From Enterovibrio sp051650965 (GTDB lineage Bacteria; Pseudomonadota; Gammaproteobacteria; Enterobacterales; Vibrionaceae): DNA of 6,991 nucleotides. The notes under the pieces were generated by a model. It worked only from the letters and a program-made list of their open reading frames with translations. It ran no database searches and was not told the origin of the DNA. Numbering within the stretch: the first letter of the stretch is position 1; each line of letters begins with the position of its first letter. Below are positions 1-6,952 of this stretch, in pieces. The position numbers and the translations under genes are program-made. Where the stretch lies: the NCBI GenBank assembly GCA_051650965.1, contig JBOFRL010000004.1, positions 1-6,991 on the forward strand, written 5' to 3'.

Positions 1-132
1 CGAAAAATAGCCATGGCCTTGTTTAAACAAGATGAAACCAAAAAAGCAAGCATGAAAGCCAAACGTAAAATGGCCGCGCTGGATGACGGCTATCGCTCAA
101 CCCTTTTAGAATCTGGAATTAAAATGCGCTAG
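1..132 (+). CDS. ISAs1/H-repeat-family transposase, C-terminal end only (partial at left edge)
   Basis: The frame is open from base 1 and stops at TAG 130-132, leaving 43 codons. The peptide begins RKIAMALFKQDETKKAS, is very rich in Lys/Arg, contains KAKRKMAALDDGYR and ends ESGIKMR. This matches my memory of the C-terminal tail of ISAs1-family DDE transposases, including the E. coli H-repeat proteins. These share an 'IA(M/L)..L..D...KA..(R/K)KMRKAAMD..Y...LL' pattern. The catalytic DDE residues would lie outside the window, so I cannot say whether the element is intact. There is an internal ATG at 13, but the conserved pattern begins before it, so this is a tail rather than a separate 40-residue gene. 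The identification rests on a short, divergent stretch recalled without a database search. Confidence 0.68.
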   Translation, partial: RKIAMALFKQDETKKASMKAKRKMAALDDGYRSTLLESGIKMR

Positions 133-140
133 CCGTGCAA
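1..140 (+). mobile_element. Right end of an ISAs1-type insertion sequence (mostly outside window)
   Basis: This boundary is inferred from the transposase tail. In ISAs1-type elements the transposase stop codon lies close to or within the terminal inverted repeat. The bases around the stop here, ATGCGCTAGCCGTG (124-137), are a plausible end, but the left end is not in the window to compare. I did not identify the 8-10 bp target duplication. The exact boundary, somewhere about 132-141, is uncertain. Confidence 0.42.
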
Positions 141-141
141 G

Positions 142-648
142 ATGGACAACAAAATTACCCAGCAATTTATCCGCATGCTGACACATATCGACAACTGTTT
201 AGAAAAAGCCACCGAGCACGCCGTGCTAAAGCAATTTGATCAAGAAAATTTCCTGCACGCGCGCTTGATTGTTGACATGCACCCGTTATCGCGCCAGCTA
301 AAAATTTGTGCGATGTCTGCTTGCGCGGCGGTCAGCTGTGCGACCCATTCAGCGATGCCGGCGCTAAACGATGAGCCAAAATCAATGGCCGAAGCGCATG
401 CGCTGATCAAGCAAGTTCTTGATTATCTAAACAGCAAAATCGATGCTTGCTACGATAACTACGCCACCGGCGAGTTTCTTCCTCCATGGACGCAAGATAA
501 AAAATTAGTTGGGAAAACATGTATCTATGATTTCGCGATTCCTAACTTCTTTTTCCACCTCAATATGATCTACGCCATTTTGCGCAAAGAAGGCGTCGCG
601 ATTGGTAAAGGTGATTATCTGGGCAAACTTGATGTTGTTGCCATCTAA
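142..648 (+). CDS. DUF1993 family protein (DinB-like helical fold expected)
   Basis: This 168-residue protein matches the DUF1993 family in length and pattern. It has an early 'QFIRML' (7-12), then 'FDQENFLHARLIVDMHPLSRQ' around 32-52 (family pattern F-x-x-x-x-x-L-x-A-R-L-x-x-D-M-x-P-L-x-x-Q). A central acidic/helical segment spans about 75-105, and the signature end 'FAIPNFFFHL' plus 'YAILRKEGV' and 'KGDYLG' covers about 131-161. There is no signal peptide or membrane segment, so it is probably cytoplasmic. The family is predicted to form a DinB-like four-helix bundle; its function is unknown and I assign none. Cysteine content is notable (C19, C56, C61, C66, C103, C127). The ATG at 142 sits 9 nt after the transposase stop, in the same frame, and has no convincing Shine-Dalgarno. 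Homologues vary by a few residues before the QFxxML motif, so the start may be native or trimmed by the IS. It converges on lpd and shares its terminator. Confidence 0.82.
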   Translation: MDNKITQQFIRMLTHIDNCLEKATEHAVLKQFDQENFLHARLIVDMHPLSRQLKICAMSACAAVSCATHSAMPALNDEPKSMAEAHALIKQVLDYLNSKIDACYDNYATGEFLPPWTQDKKLVGKTCIYDFAIPNFFFHLNMIYAILRKEGVAIGKGDYLGKLDVVAI

Positions 649-728
649 CGTCGGCGCTCGCTAACGTTGAGCACGCGCAGCTTAAGGCGGCGCATGATTG
701 CAATTTTGCGCAAACAACATCGCGCAAC

Positions 729-756
729 AAAAAACACCAGACTTGTCTGGTGTTTT
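729..756. terminator. Bidirectional rho-independent terminator between the DUF1993 gene and lpd
   Basis: AAAACACCAGAC (731-742), a TT spacer and GTCTGGTGTTTT (745-756) form a perfect 12-bp inverted repeat with a G/C-containing core (CACCAGAC/GTCTGGTG). On the minus strand the stem ends in a run of six T and lies 5 nt beyond the lpd stop codon, an ideal place to end the aceE-aceF-lpd transcript. On the plus strand it ends in TTTT and can also terminate the DUF1993 transcript about 80 nt after its stop. The pairing and T-tracts are visible directly; that both directions are used is inferred. Confidence 0.9.
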
Positions 757-761
757 CATTA

Positions 762-2192
762 TTAGCTGTGACGTTTACCCGCTTTCGCGTTCGGCAGATC
801 GGTGATCGTGCCTTCAAACACTTCCGCTGCCAGCCCAATCGACTCATACAGCGTCGGATGCGCGTGGATAGTCAGCGCAATATCCTGCGCGTCGCAGCCC
901 ATCTCAATCGCCAGCGAAATCTCGCCAAGCAGCTCGCCGCCGTTTGTTCCAACCACCGCGCCGCCGAGCAGGCGCTGACTTTTCGGATCAAAAATCAGCT
1001 TGGTCATGCCACCCGCGCAATCTGAAGCGATAGCACGCCCAGACGCCGCCCACGGAAAACTCGCCACTTCAAACTCAATGCCTTGCTCTTTCGCTTGCTT
1101 TTCGGTCAGCCCAACCCAAGCCACTTCCGGCTCGGTATAGGCTATCGATGGGATAACTTTCGGATCAAAATAGTGTTTTTTGCCCGCGATCACTTCGGCC
1201 GCCACGTGCCCTTCATGCACACCTTTGTGCGCGAGCATCGGCTGGCCAACAATGTCGCCGATGGCAAAAATGTGCGGCACGTTCGTGCGCATCTGCTTAT
1301 CGACCGTTATAAAGCCGCGCTCATCAACAGCGACGCCAGCAAGCTCAGCATCAATCATTTTGCCGTTTGGCACACGGCCAATCGCCACCAGCACCGCGTC
1401 ATAGCGCTGCGGCTGCTCGGGCGCCTCTTTGCCGGTCATGGTGACGTAAATCCCGTCCTCTTTCGCTTCAACGGCGACGATTTTCGTCTCAAGCCGCACC
1501 GTAAATTTATTGGCGATTTTTTTGCTAAAAATGTTCACCACATCGCGGTCAGCAGCGGCGATGAGCTGATCGGCCATCTCCACCACATCAACTTTTGCCC
1601 CCAGCGCGTGGTAAACCGTGCCCATCTCAAGGCCGATAATACCGCCGCCCATCACCAGCAATTTTTGCGGAACTTCTCTAAGCGCCAGCGCGTCAGTCGA
1701 GTCCCAAATACGCGGATCTTGATGCGGGATAAATGGCAGCTCGATGGGCCTTGAGCCTGCGGCAATAATGGCGTGCTCAAAGGTGATTTGACTTTCGCCA
1801 AGCTCGCCTTTCACCAGCAGCGCGTTAGGCGAAATAAATTTGCCCACGCCTTTAACCACCCGCACTTTGCGTCCCTTAGCCATACCGGCCAGCCCTTGCG
1901 TAAGCTGCTGCGTAACTTTTTCTTTCCACAGACGAATTTTATCGATATCGGTTTGCGGCTCGCCAAAAACGATGCCGTGCGCAGCAAGCGCTTTAGCCTC
2001 TTCGATCACTTTTGCTACATGCAACAGCGCTTTTGATGGAATACAACCCACGTTCAGACAGACGCCGCCCAGCGTGTCGTAGCGCTCAACCAAAACCGTC
2101 TCAAACCCCAAGTCTGCGCAGCGAAAAGCAGCCGAGTAACCCGCAGGTCCAGCTCCCAGTACCACAACTTGCGCTTTTATTTGTTCGCTCAT
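762..2192 (-). CDS. lpdA: Dihydrolipoyl dehydrogenase (E3 of pyruvate dehydrogenase)
   Basis: This FAD flavoprotein reoxidises the dihydrolipoyl arms of E2 with NAD+. The same E3 normally also serves the 2-oxoglutarate dehydrogenase and glycine cleavage systems. At 476 residues it is almost the length of E. coli Lpd (474). Visible features are the FAD-binding GAGPAG at 14-19 and the redox disulfide C45/C50 in GGVCLNVGC. The NAD-binding GGGIIGLEMG lies at 182-191, and a second FAD contact, IFAIGDIVG, at about 308-316. The C-terminal dimer/active-site motif HAHPTLYE supplies H445 and E450. Sequence resemblance to the enterobacterial/Vibrio enzyme is high throughout and the protein is intact. 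The ATG at 2192 is preceded on the minus strand by GAGGT with a 4-nt spacer. It is the last gene of the operon, 33 nt after aceF, and I see no separate promoter in that gap. Confidence 0.97.
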   Translation of the reverse strand: MSEQIKAQVVVLGAGPAGYSAAFRCADLGFETVLVERYDTLGGVCLNVGCIPSKALLHVAKVIEEAKALAAHGIVFGEPQTDIDKIRLWKEKVTQQLTQGLAGMAKGRKVRVVKGVGKFISPNALLVKGELGESQITFEHAIIAAGSRPIELPFIPHQDPRIWDSTDALALREVPQKLLVMGGGIIGLEMGTVYHALGAKVDVVEMADQLIAAADRDVVNIFSKKIANKFTVRLETKIVAVEAKEDGIYVTMTGKEAPEQPQRYDAVLVAIGRVPNGKMIDAELAGVAVDERGFITVDKQMRTNVPHIFAIGDIVGQPMLAHKGVHEGHVAAEVIAGKKHYFDPKVIPSIAYTEPEVAWVGLTEKQAKEQGIEFEVASFPWAASGRAIASDCAGGMTKLIFDPKSQRLLGGAVVGTNGGELLGEISLAIEMGCDAQDIALTIHAHPTLYESIGLAAEVFEGTITDLPNAKAGKRHS

Positions 2193-2225
2193 TTTGACCT
2201 CAAGTTAACTGTTGGATTATTTTCG

Positions 2226-3878
2226 CTAAAGTAGCAAAAGGCGCAGATCGGATAAACATTGATTTAAATAAGTGATAAATCGCGCGCCCTGCACGCCGTC
2301 AATCACGCGGTGATCAAACGACAGCGACAGCGGCAACATCAAGCGCGGCGTAAACTCGTGACCATTCCATACCGGTTTGTGCTGCGATTTTGACACGCCC
2401 AAAATCGCCACCTCCGGCGCGTTGATAATGGGCGTAAATGCTGTACCGCCCACGCCGCCAAGGCTAGAAATGGTAAAACAGCCGCCTTGCAGATCGGTGC
2501 GCGCAAGTTTGCCGTCGCGCGCTTTTTGTGAAAGCTGCGCAAGCTCAAGGCTCAGCTGCACCACGCCTTTTGCAGGCACGTCGTTTATCACCGGCACAAC
2601 AAGCCCTGCCGGCGTATCAACCGCAACGCCAATATTGATGTATTTTTTCAGCAGCAGATCTTGCCCGTCGTCAGACAGCGATGCGTTAAATTCCGGAAAC
2701 TGCTGCAGCGCCTTGGCCACCGCTTTTAAAATAAATACCAGCGGCGTTAATTTTACCTGCGCCCCTTTTTGGCTGTTTTGCTCTTGGCGAAACGCCTCAA
2801 GCCCCGTGATGTCCGCCTCGTCAAATTGCGTCACATGCGGGATCATCGCCCAGTTGCGCGCCAAATTAGCGCCAGAAAGTTTTTTGATGCGCGATAGCGG
2901 CACGCTTTCAATTTCGCCAAACTGGGTAAAATCAACTTTAGGCCACGGCAAAAGCGACAATCCGTTGTTCGATGAAGCGCTTGAGCCATTTGACAGCTGA
3001 GCCAGCGCAGCTTTGATGTACTGCTGCACGTCTTGCTTTTGAATGCGGTTTTTTAGCCCTGTTGGCACAACTTTAGAGAGATCAACGCCAAACTCGCGCG
3101 CTAAACGGCGCACCACCGGCGAAGCGTGTACATAAACAGAATTTTCAACAAATTCATTCAGTTCATTGGCTGCAAGCTCTGAAGTTTGCTGGGCAGCAGG
3201 AGTCGCAACAGCAGCTTGCGTGTACGCTTCAGTTTGCACTGGCGCTTGCACGGCAGGTGCGGCTGGCAATTTTTGCTCAGCAGGCGCAGCAGCTGCGGCG
3301 CTAATTTGTATGATAGGCGCGCCAGTCGCAACGCTATCGCCTAGCGCAACATAGATTTTTTGCACAACGCCGGCCTGCGAGGTAGGCACCTCCATCGACG
3401 CCTTATCACCTTCCACGGTTAAAATCGGCTGTTGCTCGCTTAATACGTCGCCCACTTTCACCAAAATTTCCGTCACATTGACCGCACTGCCGCCCACATC
3501 GGGCAGCATCACGTCTTGCAGCGCTGCAGTTTGTGCGGAAGCCGCGGCTTGCGGCGCAGCCTGCGGCGGCACATTTTCTGTCATAGGCGCTTCATTTGAC
3601 AGCGCAGCCGGCGCGCGGTTTGGCGCTACAGACGCACTCGCATCCTCCGCCACAGCAAATTCCATCACCAGCGCCCCGCTGCTTACTTTATCGCCCACCT
3701 TGATGAGGATGTTTTGCACCGTCCCGCTCACCTCAGCAGGGACTTCCATTGAGGTTTTGTCACCCTCAACCAGCAGCAGCGGCTGCTCCTTTTGTACCAA
3801 GTCGCCAACCTTTACAAAAACTTGCGTGACATCCACCTCATCAGAGCCAATGTCGGGTATACGGATCTCGATTGTCAT
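2226..3878 (-). CDS. aceF: Dihydrolipoamide acetyltransferase (E2 of pyruvate dehydrogenase), two lipoyl domains
   Basis: This is the core subunit that carries acetyl groups on lipoyl-lysine arms and transfers them to CoA. In the 550-residue form, lipoyl domain 1 spans about 2-77 with lipoyl-lysine K41 in EGDKTSMEVP. Lipoyl domain 2 spans about 122-194 with K159 in EGDKASMEVP. Linkers rich in Ala, Pro and Gln separate the domains. A peripheral-subunit-binding domain, starting HASPVVRRLAREFGVDL, occupies about 249-292. The catalytic domain (about 315-550) ends with FDHRVIDG, giving active-site H523 and D527. Two lipoyl domains is the Pseudomonas-like arrangement; E. coli has three. The frame can start at ATG 3884 or ATG 3878. 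I chose 3878 because the AAGGAG site lies 8 nt before it but only 2 nt before the other, and because MTIEIRIPDIG matches the family N-terminus. The protein ends in DLRLLLL, as usual for the family. Confidence 0.96.
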   Translation of the reverse strand: MTIEIRIPDIGSDEVDVTQVFVKVGDLVQKEQPLLLVEGDKTSMEVPAEVSGTVQNILIKVGDKVSSGALVMEFAVAEDASASVAPNRAPAALSNEAPMTENVPPQAAPQAAASAQTAALQDVMLPDVGGSAVNVTEILVKVGDVLSEQQPILTVEGDKASMEVPTSQAGVVQKIYVALGDSVATGAPIIQISAAAAAPAEQKLPAAPAVQAPVQTEAYTQAAVATPAAQQTSELAANELNEFVENSVYVHASPVVRRLAREFGVDLSKVVPTGLKNRIQKQDVQQYIKAALAQLSNGSSASSNNGLSLLPWPKVDFTQFGEIESVPLSRIKKLSGANLARNWAMIPHVTQFDEADITGLEAFRQEQNSQKGAQVKLTPLVFILKAVAKALQQFPEFNASLSDDGQDLLLKKYINIGVAVDTPAGLVVPVINDVPAKGVVQLSLELAQLSQKARDGKLARTDLQGGCFTISSLGGVGGTAFTPIINAPEVAILGVSKSQHKPVWNGHEFTPRLMLPLSLSFDHRVIDGVQGARFITYLNQCLSDLRLLLL

Positions 3879-3886
3879 CGCCATGA

Positions 3887-3892
3887 CTCCTT
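3887..3892 (-). promoter_or_regulatory. aceF ribosome binding site overlapping the aceE stop codon
   Basis: On the minus strand the junction reads TAAGGAGTCATGGCGATG. The TAA that ends aceE supplies the first As of the AAGGAG site. Spacing to the second ATG (3878) is 8 nt, which decides the aceF start. The overlap suggests translational coupling of E1 and E2 synthesis: ribosomes ending on aceE would be placed directly on the aceF site. Confidence 0.85.
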
Positions 3893-6587
3893 ATGCGTGC
3901 AGTGGATTGATTTTTTGTGGATCGATAGCAAAGTGCGCCAGCGCCTTAGCGACCGTCTCTTTGTCGCACTCGCCGCGCTCAGCCAGCGCGCTTAACGCCG
4001 TCACAACGATAAAAGCGGCGTCCACTTCAAAATGATGACGCAGATTGGCGCGGCTGTCGGAGCGGCCAAAACCGTCAGTACCCAGCACTTTATACGAAAC
4101 CGCGGGGACAAAAGCGCGCACCTGCTCAGCGTGATTTTTCACATAATCGCTGGCGGCAATCGCGGGGCGCTCATTGAGTACGCTAGCAATGTACGGGCGA
4201 TGCGGCGCAGTGTGTGGGGACAACAAATCCTCACGCGCACATGCTTGTCCGTCTCGCGCCAGCTCGTTGTAGGACGTGACGCTATACACGTCGGCGCCAA
4301 CGCCATATTGCTCGCTCAAAATGCGCGCGGCCTTGCGCACTTCATTTAAAATGCTACCCGAGCCTAAAAGCTGCACGCGCGTGTCACCCGCCACCGTTTC
4401 CAGCTTATAAATGCCACGCGTGATCCCCTCTTGCACCCCTTCAGGTATCGCAGGATGCGCGTAGTTTTCATTAAGTAATGTGATGTAATAAAAGACATTT
4501 TCAGGATTTTCGCCGTACATGCGCTGCAAACCTTGCTGCACAATCACCGCCACTTCATAGGCGTAGGCCGGATCGTAAGCGATACAATTTGGAATGGTGC
4601 TGGCGAGCACGTGCGAGTGGCCGTCCTCATGCTGCAGCCCTTCGCCATTTAGCGTGGTGCGCCCAGAGGTCGCGCCAAGCAAAAACCCGCGCGCCTGATT
4701 GTCGGCGGCAAGCCAAGCCATATCGCCGACGCGCTGAAAACCGAACATGGAGTAAAAAATGTAAAACGGGATCATCGGCAGATCGTTACAGCTGTAACTT
4801 ATCCCCGCCGCCAGCCACGAGCCCATCGCGCCGAGCTCATTGATGCCCTCTTGCAGCACTTGCCCTGAGGTGGACTCTTTGTAAAACGCCAGCTGGCTGT
4901 GATCTTCAGGCTTGTAATTTTGCCCGTAGGGACTGTAAATGCCAATTTGCCTAAACAGCCCTTCCATGCCAAAAGTGCGCGCCTCATCGCCGATAATTGG
5001 CACTAAGTGCTTGGCAAGCTTACTTTTTAACAGGTGATTGAAGACGCGAACAAACGCCATGGTGGTCGAAATTTCGCGCGACTGCGCCTCAAGTAGCGGA
5101 CCAAAATCGTCCAGCGTGGGCACGGTCAGCTGCAGCGACGAATGCGTGCGGCGCGCCGGCAAAAATCCTTGTAGCGCTTGGCGCTTTTCGTGCAGATAGT
5201 TGTACTCGGCGCTGCCAGCCTGTAGCTGCAAATATGGCAACTCGGCCACTTTGTCATCACTAACAAGGTGCTTTAAATTCAAGCGGTCACGAAGGTAGGT
5301 CACTTGCTCAAGCGAAAGTTTTTTCACTTGGTGTGCGATGTTGCGACTCTCCCCCGCCGCGCCAAGGCCATGCCCTTTCACCGTTTTTGCCAAAATCAAG
5401 GTCGGCTTGCCGCTCACTTGTTTCGCCTTAGCAAACGCGGCGTATAATTTTTGCGGATCGTGGCCGCCGTAATCAAGCCCTAACAGCTGCTCGTCGCTCA
5501 GATCGGCCACAAGCTGCGCCGTTTCAGGATACTTGCCAAAAAAATGTTCGCGCACATACGCGCCATCTTTGGTTTTAAAGGTTTGAAAATCGCCATCGAG
5601 CGTTTCGTTAAGCAGCTGCACCAGCTTGCCAGAGCGGTCTTTGGCAAACAGCTCGTCCCAAGCGCTGCTCCAAAGCACTTTGATCACGTTCCAACCGGCG
5701 CCTCTAAACAATCCCTCAAGCTCTTGGACAATTTTTCCATTGCCAAAAACAGGGCCATCTAAGCGCTGCAAATTACAGTTGATGACAAAGCATAAATTGT
5801 CGAGCTTTTCGCGGGCGGCAAAGCTGATCGCGCCGCGAGATTCCGGCTCATCCATTTCCCCATCGCCCAAAAAGGCGTACACGCGCTGCGCGCTGGTCTC
5901 TTTTAAGCCGCGGCCTTGCAAATATTTCAAAAAGCGTGCCTGATAAATGGCGGAAATTGGCCCAAGCCCCATCGATACGGTTGGGAATTGCCAAAACTCG
6001 GGCATTAATTTAGGGTGCGGATAAGAGGAAAGCCCTTTGCCGGCTACTTCTTGGCGAAAATTATCGAGCTGCTGCTCGGTCAGGCGCCCTTCCACAAATG
6101 CGCGCGCGTAAATTCCCGGCGCACAATGCCCCTGAAAATAGACAAAATCGCCGCCGTCTTTTTCATTGGCAGCGCGAAAAATATGGTGAAAACAGGTTTC
6201 GTAAATGGCTGATGCAGACTGGTATGAAGCGATGTGGCCACCGAGCTCGAGATCTTTTTTCGCAGCGCGCAAAATCATCATCACCGCGTTCCAACGAATG
6301 ATGGAGCTTATCTGCTTTTCTATGCTCAACTCACCCGGATAAGCAACTTGATCGTTTTTAATTATTGTATTGAGATAGTCGCTGACCGCGGTGTTATCAA
6401 ACGCCTTTCCAAACAAAGAAATACCTGCACGCTCGGCCTTTTCTAGCACCTGCTGCAACAAATAGTGCGCACGCTCCGCGCCTTGCTCAACAAGGACAGA
6501 TTCAAATGCCTCTAGCCACTCTTTAGTCTCACTGGGATCAATGTCTTGTAATGTTTTTAGATCCGTACCTTGCGGTGCACTCTTCAT
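3891..6587 (-). CDS. aceE: Pyruvate dehydrogenase E1 component, homodimeric type
   Basis: This thiamine-diphosphate (ThDP) enzyme decarboxylates pyruvate and reductively acetylates the lipoyl groups of AceF. At 898 residues it fits the long single-chain proteobacterial E1 (E. coli 887). The N-terminus binds E2. The ThDP/Mg motif is GDGEMDEPES at 241-250 (D242), paired with NCNLQRLDGPV at 270-280 (N272). The mobile loop has KGHGLGAAGE near 404-413 and NIAHQVKK, with H419 equivalent to E. coli His407. A later block has DEARTFGMEGLFR at about 534-546, then INELGA with E584, which I take as the catalytic glutamate (E. coli Glu571). GLQHEDGHSH follows at 650-659. I chose ATG 6587 because MKSAPQGTDLKTLQDIDPSE resembles family N-termini and AAAGGAA precedes it. 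An in-frame TTG at 6656 would add 23 residues but has no ribosome site. No frameshift or lost residue is seen. It is the first gene of the operon. Confidence 0.97.
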   Translation of the reverse strand: MKSAPQGTDLKTLQDIDPSETKEWLEAFESVLVEQGAERAHYLLQQVLEKAERAGISLFGKAFDNTAVSDYLNTIIKNDQVAYPGELSIEKQISSIIRWNAVMMILRAAKKDLELGGHIASYQSASAIYETCFHHIFRAANEKDGGDFVYFQGHCAPGIYARAFVEGRLTEQQLDNFRQEVAGKGLSSYPHPKLMPEFWQFPTVSMGLGPISAIYQARFLKYLQGRGLKETSAQRVYAFLGDGEMDEPESRGAISFAAREKLDNLCFVINCNLQRLDGPVFGNGKIVQELEGLFRGAGWNVIKVLWSSAWDELFAKDRSGKLVQLLNETLDGDFQTFKTKDGAYVREHFFGKYPETAQLVADLSDEQLLGLDYGGHDPQKLYAAFAKAKQVSGKPTLILAKTVKGHGLGAAGESRNIAHQVKKLSLEQVTYLRDRLNLKHLVSDDKVAELPYLQLQAGSAEYNYLHEKRQALQGFLPARRTHSSLQLTVPTLDDFGPLLEAQSREISTTMAFVRVFNHLLKSKLAKHLVPIIGDEARTFGMEGLFRQIGIYSPYGQNYKPEDHSQLAFYKESTSGQVLQEGINELGAMGSWLAAGISYSCNDLPMIPFYIFYSMFGFQRVGDMAWLAADNQARGFLLGATSGRTTLNGEGLQHEDGHSHVLASTIPNCIAYDPAYAYEVAVIVQQGLQRMYGENPENVFYYITLLNENYAHPAIPEGVQEGITRGIYKLETVAGDTRVQLLGSGSILNEVRKAARILSEQYGVGADVYSVTSYNELARDGQACAREDLLSPHTAPHRPYIASVLNERPAIAASDYVKNHAEQVRAFVPAVSYKVLGTDGFGRSDSRANLRHHFEVDAAFIVVTALSALAERGECDKETVAKALAHFAIDPQKINPLHA

Positions 6588-6595
6588 AGTCTGTG

Positions 6596-6602
6596 TTCCT
6601 TT
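6596..6602 (-). promoter_or_regulatory. aceE ribosome binding site
   Basis: AAAGGAA on the minus strand lies 9 nt (counted from GGA) before ATG 6587. It supports the 898-residue form of AceE over the longer frame opened by TTG at 6656. Confidence 0.75.
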
Positions 6603-6653
6603 GTTTAAGCTTTGCAATGACAAACGGCTGAATGTAAAGGGACTTCTATTTTT

Positions 6654-6676
6654 CAATTGTTACGAATGCGCAAAGC
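6654..6676. repeat. Imperfect direct repeat, copy 1
   Basis: On the plus strand this copy begins CAATTGTTAC and ends CAAAGC. It resembles 6754-6779, which begins CAATTGCTAC and ends GGCAAAGC. Aligning them needs two mismatches and three single-base gaps over 26 columns, with 21 identities. The copies start exactly 100 bp apart. Confidence 0.35.
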
Positions 6677-6720
6677 TGTAGGCCGCTCCCTAAGATAGCG
6701 CAATCACAACGCTGGAAGTT

Positions 6721-6729
6721 TTTATGACA
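6721..6729 (-). promoter_or_regulatory. Weak candidate extended -10 element for aceE
   Basis: On the minus strand TGTCATAAA has a TG one base before a CATAAA hexamer (4 of 6 matches to TATAAT), inside the most AT-rich part of the region. No good -35 hexamer lies 16-18 nt upstream; there is only a T-run. If used, transcription would start near 6714 and give a leader of about 125 nt. This is a suggestion, not a firm call. Confidence 0.2.
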
Positions 6730-6753
6730 GTCACAAATCTAAGAAAAAATTAA

Positions 6754-6779
6754 CAATTGCTACAGCAATGCGGCAAAGC
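6754..6779. repeat. Imperfect direct repeat, copy 2
   Basis: This is the partner of 6654-6676 in the aceE upstream region. It differs from copy 1 by extra AG and G bases and two substitutions. The extra bases create the perfect ATTGCT/AGCAAT dyad that copy 1 lacks. It could be a duplicated regulatory element or chance similarity. Confidence 0.35.
6756..6769. repeat. 14-bp inverted repeat, possible operator
   Basis: ATTGCT-AC-AGCAAT is a perfect 6-bp dyad with a 2-bp spacer, at the upstream side of the AT-rich segment and about 170 nt from aceE. Its size and symmetry suit a dimeric regulator, but it does not match the PdhR, ArcA or FNR consensus as I know them. It also forms part of the second copy of the direct repeat at 6754-6779. 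Confidence 0.4.
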
Positions 6780-6808
6780 CAAGCAAGAGCACCACAAAAG
6801 CAAACATT

Positions 6809-6832
6809 GCGTGCCCACTAAGGCAGGCACGT
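6809..6832. repeat. Stem-loop CGTGCC/GGCACG
   Basis: CGTGCC (6810-6815) pairs with GGCACG (6826-6831) across a 10-nt loop, with one further G-T pair. On the minus strand it is followed by a mixed, T-containing stretch rather than a clean T-run, so it is at best a weak terminator for a gene that once lay upstream of aceE. No T-run follows on the plus strand. Confidence 0.35.
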
Positions 6833-6896
6833 TACAGCAAAAGAGCGCATGCAAGAGTTATTGTTATTTCTGGTGTATGGAGGCTTTAGGGAAGGT

Positions 6897-6952
6897 GGCG
6901 TATCCTGCTGATTGATTTCCGCAAGAATCTCAATCAACAGAGGTGATACGCC
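6897..6952 (+). promoter_or_regulatory. Hairpin covering the ribosome binding site of the right-hand gene
   Basis: GGCGTATC (6897-6904) pairs with GATACGCC (6945-6952). CTG (6905-6907) then pairs with CAG (6938-6940), and TGATTGA (6909-6915) with TCAATCA (6930-6936). This gives 18 pairs, one C/A mismatch, a 14-nt loop and a 4-nt bulge, AGGT (6941-6944). The bulge is the core of the ribosome site AGAGGTGAT, and the stem ends at the base before ATG 6953. The structure should limit access to the start, especially in transcripts entering from outside the element. The pairing is seen directly; the regulatory role is inferred. Confidence 0.7.

Larger units (their letters stand above)
6588..6889 (-). 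promoter_or_regulatory. Gene-free region upstream of aceE: presumed operon promoter and leader
   Basis: These roughly 300 bases between aceE and the IS5-like end contain no credible gene on either strand. The minus strand must supply the aceE-aceF-lpd promoter unless it comes from the IS. I see no strong TTGACA/TATAAT pair and no PdhR-type box (TTGGT/ACCAA inverted repeat). Present are an AT-rich stretch (about 6716-6758), a 14-bp inverted repeat, an imperfect direct repeat, a stem-loop (6809-6832) and a long-range stem. In that stem AGCTTTGC (6677-6670, minus strand) can pair with GCAAAGCT (6615-6608), enclosing 54 nt just before the aceE ribosome site. The promoter role follows from position only. 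Confidence 0.5.

Noticed and set aside
649..728. A small gene or RNA between the DUF1993 stop and the terminator
   Set aside because: It is only about 80 nt, with no start and ribosome site pair and no convincing structure.
560..847. A 95-codon minus-strand open frame across the lpd/DUF1993 junction
   Set aside because: It overlaps the 3' ends of both real genes and runs through the terminator hairpin; its Cys/Arg-rich product resembles nothing known.
1083..1754. A 223-codon open frame on the plus strand opposite lpd
   Set aside because: It is fully antisense to a well-conserved lpd, has no ribosome site or recognisable domain, and has a His/Arg/Asn-heavy composition typical of a mirrored coding frame.
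2377..4035. Long plus-strand open frames opposite aceF and the end of aceE (2377-3000, 3166-3354, 3478-4035)
   Set aside because: They are Ser/Ala/Thr/Cys-rich shadows of Ala/Pro-rich aceF coding sequence, with no homology I recognise and no start signals.
6588..6656. A 921-residue version of AceE starting at TTG 6656
   Set aside because: There is no ribosome site before the TTG, and the added 23 residues do not resemble E1 N-termini. ATG 6587 has AAAGGAA at good spacing and a family-like N-terminus.
6721..6736. A CRP- or FNR-type site around TGTGACTGTCATA (minus strand)
   Set aside because: Only a short TGAC-T-GTCA symmetry is present. The spacing does not fit TGTGA-N6-TCACA, and the half-sites do not fit TTGAT-N4-ATCAA.
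6588..6889. A PdhR operator upstream of aceE
   Set aside because: I looked for an ATTGGT/ACCAAT-type inverted repeat on both strands and found none.
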